A program made the translations under genes and the position numbers. Under the pieces are notes generated by a model. The model saw only the letters and a list, made by a program, of their open reading frames with translations, was not told where the DNA came from and searched no databases. This document shows, one piece after another, positions 1 through 15,000 of a stretch of 64,000 nt of DNA; position 1 is the first letter of the stretch; every line of letters starts with the position of its first letter. The stretch comes from Paralvinella palmiformis (lineage: Eukaryota; Annelida; Polychaeta; Terebellida; Alvinellidae): the NCBI GenBank assembly GCA_025642065.1, contig JAODUP010000054.1, positions 389,501 to 453,500 on the forward strand, in the 5' to 3' direction.

Positions 1-69
1 AAAAGATAAGAAGTCAGTTAAGGTCAGTATCTATAAACAAACAAACTCTAACTGGACAGATAGTTTTAC

Positions 70-3000
70 CTTGAGCAAGTTGAATGAGTTTATTCTTCTT
101 TTTGTTCCTCTTACGAGCTCTTTGACTCTGAAGCTGAAATGTTGATAGGATTTTTTCATGAACAACAACGGTCAACTTCACAACACTTATTTAATTTTAA
201 CATCAATTCTTGTACAATGTCCACCTGTCAATGAAAGTTAAATACCCATAACACTTTACCACTATTATTTAACTATATATCAAATAAAATACTTGCTTCC
301 ACATTAAACCTTTCATTAACATCAACATTTTTACACGAACTCAACTACCACAGATTAATGGAGCATGCAGATTGTTGAGCATGAAACTGATTTCTCACAT
401 ATTATCATTAACTACTGCCAAGTACTCCATTCATAGTTCTATGGGAACAGCCATGTGAAAACATATTCATTTCACTAACTGTTGTGTTCTACATTGTATG
501 GTTTGTTCTACACATAAGCAAAACAATCTATAGTTAAAATTGTTAACTCTCTGGTTGTTGGAGAATTCTGATGGCCTCGATTCTTGTTTCAAGAGATTTT
601 CAAACATCATCCCACCAATCATGGCGATGATGGAGAAGCAATATATTTAGTTATATTAATATTTGGATATACAGTTTAAGAGACCCTGTAGAAAAATAAA
701 ACCCAATAAACAACACTAATTTTCCAGACTGCATGGAAAATATATTATTTTAAATATTTTTCATACTAAATTTAACTCTGAATTATGTTAGTGGCAGTCA
801 CTACTCCCTAGCCAACTTGCTAAGTATATTTATTAGGGTTGTCCAACCTATTAACATAATATGGCTGTATCAACTTTTATTTAGACATTAGCCTAACCCA
901 CATTACCAAATGTTCTAGGTAATCTTTTAAAATGTTGTCTCGGCATATGTTCAAGAAGTTAATTATAAAACTAATTAGTTTAATTACATGTTACCATTAG
1001 GGAAACACCCATTTTACAAATGCCATGTATTCAAGGGTGCAATACAAAATGCCTGTTTTTTTTATAACAGTATATGTCTGTTTCACTTCTTTCATCGTTA
1101 TCTTTATCTTTGCATGGCTACTAATTAGTTAATTAGTTGTGATATAGTTTATGCCAGATATTTGTACGCATTTTAGATAAAACAACACAATTAACAAAAT
1201 AAACTGAACAACACAATTAACAAGCAAATTGATCAACACTTTCTCTGGCTTTCATTCATTGCTGGCACTGCAGAGCTTTGGCTGCAAGACACTGGCAGAC
1301 AGATGGAGCTACAAGTCAACTAGAACAGTGGGAAGAGCCAGCCCAAACATGGCTATTAAGATCCTTGATCAAATTGATTAAATGTATTATACACAAATGC
1401 TAGGATACAATACCTCTTCAGCAGCTATCTGTGTATGAGGTGTTGGGTAGGAACTCAGATAACAGTTGAGGAAATGACTAATGGCAGAAGACAAGCCCAT
1501 CATCTCAACTCCCTGCATATATATCTTGTAGAGATGTTTGGCAGCTCGCGTTATCAGTTCACTAACACAAATAGTCTGAAATATGAACAGAACAAAATGA
1601 AGAGAAACACAGAGAAACAAAATATGGAAGAAAAACTCTTAATCAGCAGATATATGTTGAATGTGTACATTATTCAATTAATCCATTGGAAGTACAACAC
1701 TTACATATAAATAATTTAGTTGCTCATATTTGGCAATTGATTCTGTTACCTTCCCAAGGTAACGCATATTGATTCCACTAAAAAGAAAAGTGTTACACAT
1801 TTGATTAAGGCAATTGTTAATAATTTTCAATTATACAATTAAACACAAATATAATTTTAAAAATATACAAATAAATCATAAATCTTCTTACTCATTACAG
1901 AATATCATGTGTAGTAAAGTAATGCTTAACTTACTTATGATGCATAGCTTCAGCAAGTGTTCCACCATCAATAGGTGAAGATGTATGTTCCAAACAATCT
2001 GTGACCTGAAACATCAAAAAGATACATTTCAAAGTCACTTCTTACAATCAAATGTGACTAGAACAAAATGAAGCTAAAAGTTACCAACTAATGATGCTGT
2101 ATATCAGAAATTCATAACTAAATGTGAAACATGTGTTCTCAAAACATGTAGATAATAATGCTGAAAATTTATAATTTTCTATCCGTTCATGTATTATTGG
2201 TAACAGCTATAATAACTTAAACAAAAACATTCAAAGAAGGATTCTAGAATCTTTTGGAAATTCAAGACTTACTTATATAAATATTTATTTTAGTTACAAC
2301 AATGGATCATGTACCAAATTCATGGATTATTAATGTTTTTATCTTGATTACCTTGGAATCAAATAAAAATTACTTTTGAACATATTTACTAACAATTCTG
2401 ACAGAAAAGGCACCACAAGACACAAATCAAGGAACTGATCATGGAGAATAGTTGTGTAAAGTATTAAAATTTGTTTAATAGCTGTTGTGTAAACAACCCA
2501 GATATATCAACATACACTAATTAATTCAAACATGAAGCATATTAACTTACAAAGCTTGGAATCTGATGGAGAACGAGAAATTCTGCAGCATCTTTAACCA
2601 ACTGCTTCTCTCTCTTAAGCTTCTCGCCCTATAAAGATGACATTTATACAAACTGTATATAAAGTGCAAATAATGCCAAATTATTTAAGCAGATTACACC
2701 AGTAACAGTCCATTTATAACACAGCATTAGAAGACTGGGGACACACTATTCTCACCTCGGAATCAACATGGTGAACATGTGGTTGGAACACATCTGGATT
2801 GAATGCTATAACAAATTCTGTATCACTTAAAGATCCAACAGACTGTGCTGCTTTCTTCACAATATCTTTGGTCGATTCTTCTTCTATAAAAAACAATTCA
2901 GATATATATTAAGTAACTTAGAAATGCTGGATTCAAGCTTTTACAATGATACAACACAATATAATTTTGGGTTACAATGAAATGTTATTTGCAAAATATT

Positions 3001-6000
3001 GTATAAACATACAATAATCTAAATAAATAAAAGTTAATGTGTGTGTGTGTGTGTCTGTATGTTTTCAAAAATTTGTCAAAAGTCTTAAAAGGTAGTGAAT
3101 AGAACATTGGTTGGGACTATGATGTTTACTCATTATAATTAGTTTTTTTTATCATCCTAAACCCTTAGTTATATGGCTTGAAGGCTCAAGTAGCCTTTCA
3201 CAGGAGCAAGCTTTTAAGTCCACACAGAACATGGCTTTAAAGCTTGTAAAGTAATATATTGCTCAACAACTTTGATATAGTTGAAAAGGGTCAACAGTTA
3301 TGGTAAGAATTCACACTTATGCGTTTGGACAAAATACATAATTCATTGGCCAGCATCTTTAAAAAAAAAAATCAGAACATTTTCATCAGCACTAACTCTG
3401 GTTATTTGTACTACTAGACCATTATTAATCATTAATAACAATGAAATAAACCTGTCAATGAAATATATGAAAAGCTTAGAGATTGTTTTTTTTGGGGTTG
3501 GGTGTGGATTTAAAATTTTTCAAGTATCAAGTTATGTCATGTTTTACATTATATGTGTCCTTCTCACAAACATGTTCTAACACAGAAGTAAATCCTATCA
3601 TCATGCATCCTATTAATCTTTTGTTTGGATTTTCTAACACCTGTATTTACAATATGAATCACTTCTATTTTTTTAAACTTTCTCATCCCATTTAACTATA
3701 AAAACAACATGTCAGCCTTGTCAGATATATCATAGAATTGCATGGAAGGTGACTGTTAAACAATACATCAACAAGTGCCATTCTGATACCTTTATTATCA
3801 TTCACATCAGCAGTCAACTCCTTCATTATCTGTTTAGCCTCCTCAGTTTCCAGATCTTCTTTTGACACCACTTTCTTATCTGAAGTTTCTTCAACTTTCG
3901 CCTGGAGGAAGACAGTAATGGAGGCAAATTATATTTGTTTCAAAGGTTTGATTAAGCAGACTGAAAACACTTATTGTTTTTCTGCTCTAAACTCTTTGTT
4001 TCAGTATTTAGTGAAGAAGTTAACAACAAGACCAACCTTCTCTGCCTTTTCTTTCTCCTCTTTAAACTTTTTTGCTCTGAGCTGTTGTAGATGAAAGGCA
4101 GCATGTTTGACAAAGATCACATACCTGTTACTGTAAACAAATAAAACAAGTGTTTATTGGCCACTAGCTGATAGCGGTAGGTACACCAAGACATATACAC
4201 TGATTTAACATGTTTCTGGTCACCCATCAATTATACTTCTGAAACTATAATAAGATCCTGATTTATTACATAACATACAGAGCAAATGAGTTTTAGGTAT
4301 TTAAAAAATATATCATAGTTATGGGCAAGATAAGGCATCATTCATAATGGAATTTAATAAGTTGTTGTATTATAAACAAAGTCAAAGGATCAATAAAAGC
4401 TTAAACAAGAAAGAAGACTATTCTGTAGTTTTGGTCAAATATAACAAACTTACTCAAAGAAAGCATCAATCAGTTCCTGTCTTAGACATGCTAGCTTGTG
4501 CTTGTGTGACATGGGATAGCCCAAGGTCTTCAGTGCAGGACTGATTTCTTCAGATACTGAAATACGATGAACAGAATGAATCTACAAAAAACCATTTGAT
4601 TAAAGGAACTTCATTTTGTTATGAATGACAGTAACCAACACTAGCCTAATCATAACGAATCCTTTTTAGAATTACTTACTCTCCAGATAATTAACATCAG
4701 GTGGAAAAGTTCTCAACAAATCCAGGACATAATGCCTGCCATCATTACCAATGATGCCCTTCGAGAAAAAGCAAAACTTTATTACTGTGGTCCAGAGCCT
4801 TGGGACAGTGTTAGACAAATTACACACATATGCAACTTTTATAAAAGCAAAAAGATATATTTTATACACACATGAAGGAATATAAATATTTACCTTGCAT
4901 TCAACTGACGAATAAAGCTTTATTTCTTCACTTTTGTCATTTATAACTCTGAAATAATATTTTTACATTACAGTTACACAAATATTAAGGACAACAAAAT
5001 AGATATTTGAAGATGCAATGTATTTTAAATTTCACAGTTTGCTAATAAAAACAATATTACATATTTCATCTAAATATTTATAATATTAGACATTACAACA
5101 TTTAATTGAGGTATCCTGGCACAATTTCTAGTAAAATTGTAATGGAGGTTATTTTTGATTATGACCACATTCAAGCTGCAATCATTAGACAAGTTATATA
5201 TATTACTCCCATACATCTCATGGAAAAGCAAAAGCTGTAAACAGATAACTAAGCAAGATATGTTGATTATGATATATTATACCAAAATGAAAACCAGTTT
5301 ATTTAGATGTACACAATCCTCTCTACATTTCTTCCTAATGTTCACTACTCTTCACTGATGACTTTCATTTGCAATAAATGTTTTGTTTCAAATCTGGGAT
5401 ATTTAGGATAAGTGTATGCATATAAATAACTGCAAGCAAGCATGTATCTGCTAAATAATAGGTTATAAAAACAATGTCTTATCTTCAGAATGAATACTGT
5501 TACAAACATTCACACAAAAGATCAAGTGATATTTACTGGTGTGGGCAGATCTTCAGAGCTTGTGCAGTTTTCTGCAACTGGAGAAAGAATTTCTCATTAA
5601 CATCTAATGCCAAGACATAACAACACACATATTATTACAGTGCACATTTAACATGTTATCAAGTTATAAACATATACTACAATTTCAGAATCTTCTTCAA
5701 ACACCTATGTACACATCTAATATTATAACTATTCTGATGTCCAATAATATATACTCAATGTACAAAACACTGATGCACAAATACGAACAAAACAGCATTT
5801 GGGCAAACATCATGGAAATATCTGAGTTTATGCTGTAATGTAAATTGGGCAAACATCATGGAAATATCTGAGTTTATGCTGTAATGTAAATTTAGGTAAA
5901 ATATAATTAACTTACGAGTTCTTCATATTTCTCATGTGTGACCACAGTCTTCCCAAAATCTATAGAACCATAAACCACAGACTGTTCTTGTTCTCTTTCC

Positions 6001-9000
6001 AGTATACCTTCAAGAAATACAGTATTTGGCTGATCAAGACAAATCAATTAATCATTTGTGATAGATGTAAAGAATAATTTTTTGTTGGCAAAACCATTCA
6101 TGGAAAATCCCATCTGGTTGCATATGATCAATTCAACATTAAATGATAATAACATGATCAGAATAGTTCCTGCTGTTAACTCCATGCTCATGAAAAGTGG
6201 TATACAGAAAATATATATAAAAAAACATGTTAATACAATCGGTGAATGCTGTTGCAGTCAACTACCTGGTATTATAGACTGTGCTGTGACCCTGTAACCT
6301 CTGTAGTCGACGACCACTGTACCCAATGTGTACAAACCCTGTACATCTACACTACTGTAAGCTTTCACACCTTGTAGATCACTACCCTGGAAAAGCACGA
6401 TTTAAAAAAGTTAAATCCTATTATATTAGTTAATAATTACTCCAGTATTAATATAGTCCTTTCCTTCCATTTACAGAGATGTTACATGAAAAGGAAATAT
6501 GAAAAGGAAATTGTTTTATATTTATAGAAAACTTATATTGATCATAGATTGAAAGCAAAAATAAATTTCTTTTATCAGTGCACAGAGCTAACCACTTGAC
6601 ACTATCTGTGTCCTCACAACTAAAGCTGAACAAATTATTCTTCTAAACTGACTAAGTGTTATTTTTTGGTAAACATGATGACGATATACACACATGATAA
6701 ATGACATTAAGACTTTATAAATATAAATAATAACTCATAAATTGTCATTTAGAAGTGATCATGAAAATATCAACTTATACTTGCATGTATTTCTAACAAG
6801 GTATTGATTGGTTATTAGAATACACTCTGACCCTCGGAACAGCCCCTAACTGCAACTACAGCCAACTTTTAATAAGAACCCTATTTACTGCCATGATAAT
6901 GCCCCCAGATATGTACTACAATTTGTCCGTTAAATACAGTATATCATTATTATTAAATGTATAAAGATATTACAAATTAAACAAACCAAGGTATTTTTTA
7001 TACTTTTGTTGTCAAAGTAACAATTATAGTCTAAGTTTTGTTTCATAATTAGAAATTGTCACAACTGCTTAAGACATTAAAACAAACTACTTTTGGTTTA
7101 ATCGCAGCTTAAGGACTGCTATGTCATTATGAATTAACATCACTGTGAAAATTTTTCTTAAAGAATGATTATTTAATATGTTTATGTATACTGTTAATTA
7201 AGTCACCTATAGCAAGTCAGTTTATCAACTATTAATATTGTGTATAACGAATAATGTATAAATACTATTCTTGAGACAAAATATGCAAATATAATTCCTA
7301 ATTGGTGAAGTTATCACCTTTACATTTTAAAGCATCTATATAAAATACAGTTCATCTTTTTCATCAAACAGCATATAAATAAAACATGTCTGAAAATAAC
7401 AAGTATTGGAGGCATAGCCATATATGGCTCACACAAAATCATCAATTAAGTATACAGACATCACACAACCCTGTCATTTATACAATCACTAATAAACCCT
7501 GCAAATTCATCAGCAACTCAAACTCATCAATTATGCATACAGAAGACACACAAAACACTCAATTATCTCTACATACAGGAGCAACATAAGCTGCTGCATC
7601 ACCACCAAAATCCTGATAGTGGTCTTTAACATCAAACCCAAGACTGAAGAATATGTTATTCCACAAGTACATCTGCATTCTGAAACAAAACAAATAAACT
7701 GTCATATAACTTAAAACCAAAATGTTATCTATCAAAGTGAATACAACTTTTACTAAGAATTATTACAACATAAACACAACCATTCTTGACTAAAGAAGTA
7801 CTAATAACAAATAATATTTACTTAGCATCTTCACCAGGATTTATTGCCATTATGTTGCCATCAATGACAGCCATAGCACCACGTGTGGCGGCAACAACGA
7901 AGTCACTATGTACCTGTTATAATTAAAATGAACTCATAACTAGATATAGACATATCTATAACTAGGGCGTTACTTAAATATATCTCCATTTCAGGGGGTC
8001 ATCCTCATCTCTCATCATAAGACAAAAGAATTCCTGTTAAACACATCTGAAGTACTCTAAACAAATGACTATAATCGCCAAGATTCACAGTAGCAATAAC
8101 GAAAGTTAAAAGAGTGAAATCAATCTGGATACATTTAAATAATTTATAATTAGTGATCCTAGTTAAATAATTAATACAATTAACAAATTAATGAAGATTA
8201 ATAACAATGATAGCACAGTCTCTAGTTTGGAATGCCTAGTTAACATTGTTTCAATTTAACAATATATCAGCATATTAGGCTTACAGTATACAGATGACAG
8301 TGAAAAAGGTGGGAAAGGTTACATTGACTGATACGACCTGTAATGCCATACAAGATCAGCATTAATGAAAGGAAACAGATTTTAACAAGTACAGCAAATT
8401 CAGAGATGAAAATCTCAACCCAAAGATCAGTTATCCTAATTACATAATCCTATCTGCCAGTTTAATTTTGGATAAGCAAGCAAGTGTTCAGAAATAATTT
8501 GCTGAACTTGTGGACAGAAAAAGAAGCAAACCAGCAGAAACCATCTGATTAAAATTGTTACAAATTAACACCAATTTCATTAAATAAAATGTCCTCTGTA
8601 TTTTAATATCTATGTGGATTTGATGCTGTAACCCATGAAGCCAGTAAGAATAACCCTGTATATTCAGCACAAGCTGAAGCGAAAGGGTTCATATAAAAAC
8701 TGCACAAAATCTAAGCATTTGGTTCCCTTTGTGTGTATAAGTTACATATATTTGATGCAGTCATGATAACTGTAATTAGATCCACTCTGTTTCCGACAAG
8801 TCTGATAATCATATACCTTAAAAATGGCCCTTTCTCTAATCAATCTCTCAGGTAGATTTTTTCTTGGTAGTTCACGGGTTGTTTGTAATTCCTCATTCCA
8901 ATCTCTTGTCTGGCCGGGAATGTGTTCCTCATATCCCAAACGAGAAGAAAATGCTGAAAATGTATCAGCCATAGCTTATTTGAAAATTGTTTCAGGGTAG

Positions 9001-12000
9001 AATATTACCAAAACAGAAGATTAAAAAATGTGATACAGTGTCTTTACACAATCAGCTGTCCCACATTCAAACACTTTATCATTGTAAATTAAAACAATTC
9101 ATGCACGACTTATATTGGATAATGTACCATCTTCAGCACGTATTGAGTCTACAGTGTGTTCCAGGTTAGGAGCCAGCCAGCTGTATACTTGATATGGAGT
9201 GGCAACACGTTCAAATGGATGTTTCTGTGCTCTAAAAAAGAGGATTTTATAATACTATTACTAGAATTGTTAGTTTTATATCTTTTCCAATAAATATTTT
9301 TTCCAAATAAGTTATAAACTTTTTAAATTAAAATAAACCATACCTTTTCTTCAGCAAAGTCTGAAAGTTCCTTTTAAATGCAGGAGAGATCTATAAAAAG
9401 AACAATTGAAAAAGTTATCAAACAAGCATTATTAGGTAAAAAATCTCACCTGTTATGTGTTAAAAATTGAGACAGAAGAAAAAGGTAGCCCAAGATTTAA
9501 TTAAAGACTGTTGACTTAATATATATATATATTATCCATGGTTATACAAAAAGAAATTATATCATTGAATAAGCTATTTGTTTCATTCATTATGCATACA
9601 TATTAATTTAAATATTACTAAACATCAACATAGCTAGTAAGTATATCACTCACTAACACACTCACACACACCATGGTTCCCACAGCCAAGGAAATATTAA
9701 TTTTCAGGACATTTATAGAAATAATGGAAATAATTTCAAAGTGGAACTGACTTGTCATCATCTTGGATTAGGCCAACAGTGACATGTCTATTGTTTACTT
9801 TTCACTGACGATTCACAATCAAAAGAAAATCAGAAAGGCTCCAAAACACAAAACTATGGGGAGAGATTTTGAAATCCCAACTAAAGAAAGAATATGTTTA
9901 TAGAAAACATTGTTGTGGACCAGACGATCATCAAGGAAGACACACAATGTCAAATTGAATTTGAATATCAATGTAAAAATAAAACAAAACCAGAGTAATC
10001 CAGAATATGTATCATGGGCCATTTGCAAATGGTTGGGTGCCTATAACTTTTGTGTAAATTTTTTTCTACTGACCCTATGTTTTCAGTGATTTTTATTTTG
10101 GTCCTGAGCAACTGACCCTAATTTTTGGAAGGGATATTTTCCGTAAAACAAGTATTCAAAAAAAAAGCCTAATTAGTCTGATTGCCCTCTAAAGGTGAAG
10201 TAATAGATGAACCACCCTTCTCACTATCTTGACCAGGGTCTGAACCCAGATGTTATAGATCTCTGTTCACCCACACTACCACTTTATGTGTGGAGACACC
10301 CACATAAAATGGAATGGATCACACATCTGATTAAACCATTAGGTTAGTATTCAACACCAGTACAAACAAAAAAATATGCTTTATATATGACATCTCTACC
10401 ACATATAAACAATGTCTATTAATACACAAACAACATAACTAGTGTTGTGAACCTAGAGGGTAGTTCCAAAACATAATAACAACAGCTTTGGTACCGAAGA
10501 CGGTCACAAGTTGCTCTTCCTCTGTTTATTAGTGGCTTCAACATAGGCAAGTTGGACCACTCCAAGATCGAGGTTATCAATTACTGCAATGTCATTATCA
10601 TGTGTTACAACTGTATCAAGTCACTACGCCAACAGAAATCTATGTTCCACAGAACACCTTTTCAAGCAAGTATTATTTAAAAATAAAGACAAAGAAAAGT
10701 TATCATTGTTTTCTCTACACTGTTACCAATTAATACCAGATGAACAATAACCTAAACATTTTCAGTTACTGAAAGGGTTAATTAGACCAAAAAGATAGGA
10801 AATAAATTATTTTCATATAACAGACATGCACAAAAATGTTAGAACTGAACATAAGTAGTAATTAACAATGAAACTGATTGAGGTTATAAAATGTACGACT
10901 GCTGATGGAAAACAAATTATTAATAGACTCGAAAAAAACATGCACATAATACAAAGTCATCTCAATATTTTTAAACCATAAAATAAAATTTTATTAAAAA
11001 AATCATCTGTGAGAGCAGTGATTACAAAACTTTTAAAATGGAAACTATAATATGAGACATGAGACCGATTACAACCTTCTTTAAATTGAAAACAATGCTT
11101 CAATATGATTCCCACAGCCTAGGAAATATTTATTCACAGACTTCTTTGTTGAAAGTGAAATTTTTTCACAGGCAATATTTTTTCCAGGACAATTCCAGAT
11201 TTTTTAAAATTCCAGAACATTTCCAGGACCTGGAATATAAATTTATTATTTTCCAGGACGTGTGGGAACCCTGACACACTCTCACACACACACCTGCATG
11301 GATACTATACTAACAGCTATATCCAATATTAACATAATAAATATTATCATTCACAGATCATTCAATAGTTATGTTTAAGCTGGGTAGATTATGACCGTGT
11401 TCATCTGTGATCCAACTCAAAATAAATATATAACAAGTGACAGTTTGTTATACAAATCCAAGGCTTTAATTCTGAACATTCTATTAAACAGCTTAAACAT
11501 AGAACCCATTTAGTAATGAGAGTTAATGGCAGTTCTGTTCCAAGACTACAGGAGATTCATTGTGAATTTTAGTTACCTGATTGAGAAGCTCAATCAATGA
11601 ATGAGACATATGCTTAGGGGCAGAAGGCTTAGGATTAAACTCATCTTGACTGGACCTGTAAAAAATATGATAGAACTTAGCAATTGTCCATTTCTAGCAC
11701 CAAATGAAACAAATATATCTGTCATTATCAGAGAGCAAATTAAATAAGCAGATATTTACAAAAATCAACATTAGCACAGCATAAACCAATCAAGACATTA
11801 CATGTTAACAAAGAATCCTCTCGTCGATGCTGTTATATGATACCGCTTATCCTCCATTGTTACAACATATAGGTAAAGGAGATCACCTGGTAATAGATAA
11901 GATAATAAACATATCAATCAGCCGCACTTGTTATGTTAACGTATGTTAACTTTCTTCACTTAAGACAGAAATTATGCTGTTATTAGAAATATAATGCTGA

Positions 12001-15000
12001 TCTTCAGTATATCTTAAACGTATCGGTGGAAACTGCTTTCATGTTATAAATGTAGTTGTGATGACGTATTACTTGCCATGCATTCTTCTGTTACCAGGTG
12101 GTGGGTTCCAACCACTGTAGGTCAATACTTTCAAACACTGAGGAGTCTGCAAATACAAGATTATAATTGCTAATACCAGCTCCACATCCAGATGGCTAAT
12201 AAATTCTATTCATTGGAATTAAAAGGGAATAGGAGTCAACTAAGAATGTACAGCTTTGTTAAAGTTCAAAGATTTTAGATCAGAATACTGCACCTGAAGA
12301 AAATAATTAAACACCTTTTGGCCAGAAATTCAGGTTCTGTAACAATATATTCTTAATGTTCAATTTTTATTTGTACAGCTAAATGTTTAAACCTAAACTG
12401 AAGGGAATATAAACATAATTCACCTTTTGAGCATATTTCACTTCCTATGCTAACATAAGGCTATGCAACATGTAAACCTCTGAAATCAAATACTGCCTCA
12501 AGTACCCCCCTCCCATTAACTTCTGATGTACACAAACCGGAAACCAAACATTATCTGGTAAAAAAATTTGATATATATCACAGTACTAAAGTGCGATAGA
12601 TAGGTCACTAATGTACACAGACACACACAACAGTGTATGAATACATAATCATGTCTATAAGTAGAATATAAAAACACGTACTAACCTTTTGTTCTTTGCT
12701 AATGGGGTGTAGTGGTAATAGAGGGCGGTCTTTATTACCAGGCATAATATAATCAGGTGGAGTACAATCAATAGATTCTATCTTTCCAGCTTTCTTCTCT
12801 GAAATAGGAGGTAACCAAAGAATGAAGTTTAGAGTTTGACAAATCAAAGACCAAGGGATTGGCAACAGCCTGCATGACTGAGCACAAGACTCCTTGATTT
12901 AGTTAATCTAATTGTGTGTGTGCATGCATGCTTGTGTACGCAGGCATATGAGAACTAGAGTTTTCAAGTATGTCATACTATCCAAAGATAGTCCTGATCG
13001 AAAGTTCATATAGTGTTTATATTTGTTAATGATAAGTTTGTACGTGCATGTTCATGTACGAATGAGCACGCATGTATAATATATGCATAATGGCATAAAT
13101 ACCTGTCATAATTATGTTTTATCACATCTTGTTGAAAACAAACATTTATGAAGTATGATAACCATCCAATATGCTTACCCAAGTTACCACTGGATACAAT
13201 ACTTAGGAAACTCAGTGAGTTGCAATCAATACCATTGTAAGCATCCAAGTTATCAACAGATTTAAGCAAATCTCTGATGTGTCTGACATGTATACGGGCT
13301 TCTCTGACAGTGTATGGTTCTAAAATAGAAATACATTATATATATTTACCTTGTTTTGTAGCAGCCTTGAAGAGTCAATACAACTGTTTATTTCATAAAT
13401 GTTCCCAGTAAATTGTTTTATCATTTGTTGACTTAAACATAAATATTATCTCAGTATTTGTGTGGAAAATAAAATGTTTCTGCAAAATCACACAAAAAGT
13501 AACAGCCACGTTGGATTGGCGATAATCAGCCACCAGAAACAATACATGTTTTTCAGCTGAAGGTAGCAACTGATACAATATGATCAAAATGTTGATCTTT
13601 TATACACAAAATATGATTCTTAATTACAATAAATAAAACTATGTAATAGCTGTGAATTAACAAACAGAATAAATGAAAGTTGTGATTGGGCTGTTTGTTT
13701 GGCCGAATGAGTCAAGCCGGTGTGTAATTAAATGCTCTGTCATGGATTCCACGAATAGAATCCAAAGTCTGACTGTGTTATATCCGATTTCGTGTTAAAA
13801 CGGACCACAGTATAACATGGGCATACTGTACTTCCATTTGACTAACCTTCAACTACTTTAACCACAGAACCTTCTACGAGTCCTTCAATGCTCTTTAACT
13901 CTGCAAAATTGTCCATAGTAATTCCATCCAGTTGAAGAGAGAAGCATGTACGGTGACATGTCTCTTCCCTATCCACTAGAACTTGGTAAATCTCTTGTAC
14001 CAACTCCATCGAACTAACCTAAAACCAAATATAACATTTTCACATAACAGGTACTACCTGGGTTACTACAACAGGAATCACTATAACACATAAAGATCTA
14101 TGAAAGAGAACAATGCATAAAAATTAAAAATAAAGGCCCAAAAAACTCAAATTAATATGATATGGATATGTAGCCAACTACACTACCAATTTGGTCATGG
14201 TAGTGGCCAACCCAATAACCAGTTACAGTCATATTTCAGAAATAATTCCATGGAGGTTTTCTTGCATAATTAACAGTCAATAATAATCATAACAAGATAA
14301 ATTAATTGATTTAAGGGGCATAATTATAATACAGTACAGCTCCAATTTAACATAGCCAGAGGGTTTCAGAAATGTCACAGGTGGTGTGTTATGATTTGCA
14401 AGTGCACACACTAATGAGTAACGGTCTAAATTATCACTCATCTTACATTTGATCATTCTCTTTATAGTAAGGTACATACTAACTTTGGACCTTGTATACT
14501 GTGCTATTATGATTATATGAATGGTATATTAATATTACAAAAAGAATACCCACCGGCAGTTCAAAGGGTTCAGTTCCGGGACAGACAATTTGAATTGTAA
14601 ATCCTGTATCCTGGATGAGGACCACTTCTTGCCCATCAACGCTAGAACCTTCACCTTCTTTCTCATCTTCTGGTTTCTCTTTTGAATTTCTGTCAGCCAG
14701 ATCTGCTGTTTCTTTCACATTCTCTGATGATTCTTCTGTTTCCATGTTTTCATCAATCAGTTCACTATCTCCATTTGGTAAAGATTTTGTGGACCCGGAA
14801 CTCATTCCTAGAAAGAAATATCACACCAATATTACTGATAAAACCTGGTGACTACTGATAACAACAGCTGCACTGTTGTTTCATGTGCAGACATATCTTT
14901 AATTGTCCAATTTTATTCCTCATCAGGATTGCTCTATCCGTGCAATTCTAGACAGCACCGGCATAATCAAAATCTATCTGGAATGAAAATAAGATCTTGC

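Larger units (their letters stand above)
9670..11273. mobile_element. hAT-like composite insertion with nested repeats (CLUH intron 8)
   Basis: The left end reads atggttcccacagccaagga and the right end, on the opposite strand, reads cagggttcccacacg. Both match the short inverted termini (CAGGGTTCCCAC) seen in many hAT non-autonomous elements. Both flanks are the same kind of CA-rich sequence (cacactcacacacac / cacactctcacacacac), as if the block had split one CA tract. A second, shorter terminus-like sequence (gattcccacagcctagga, about 11109) inside the right part suggests nesting or a separate small element, 11107-11273. The interior also contains a dispersed repeat (9736-10175) and a SINE (about 10150-10320). 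No transposase is visible. Exact ends and the target-site duplication are uncertain. Confidence 0.5.

Noticed and set aside
13006..13269. 87-codon minus-strand frame as an independent gene
   Set aside because: Its first part is CLUH exon 4; beyond the donor at 13178 it reads into intron.
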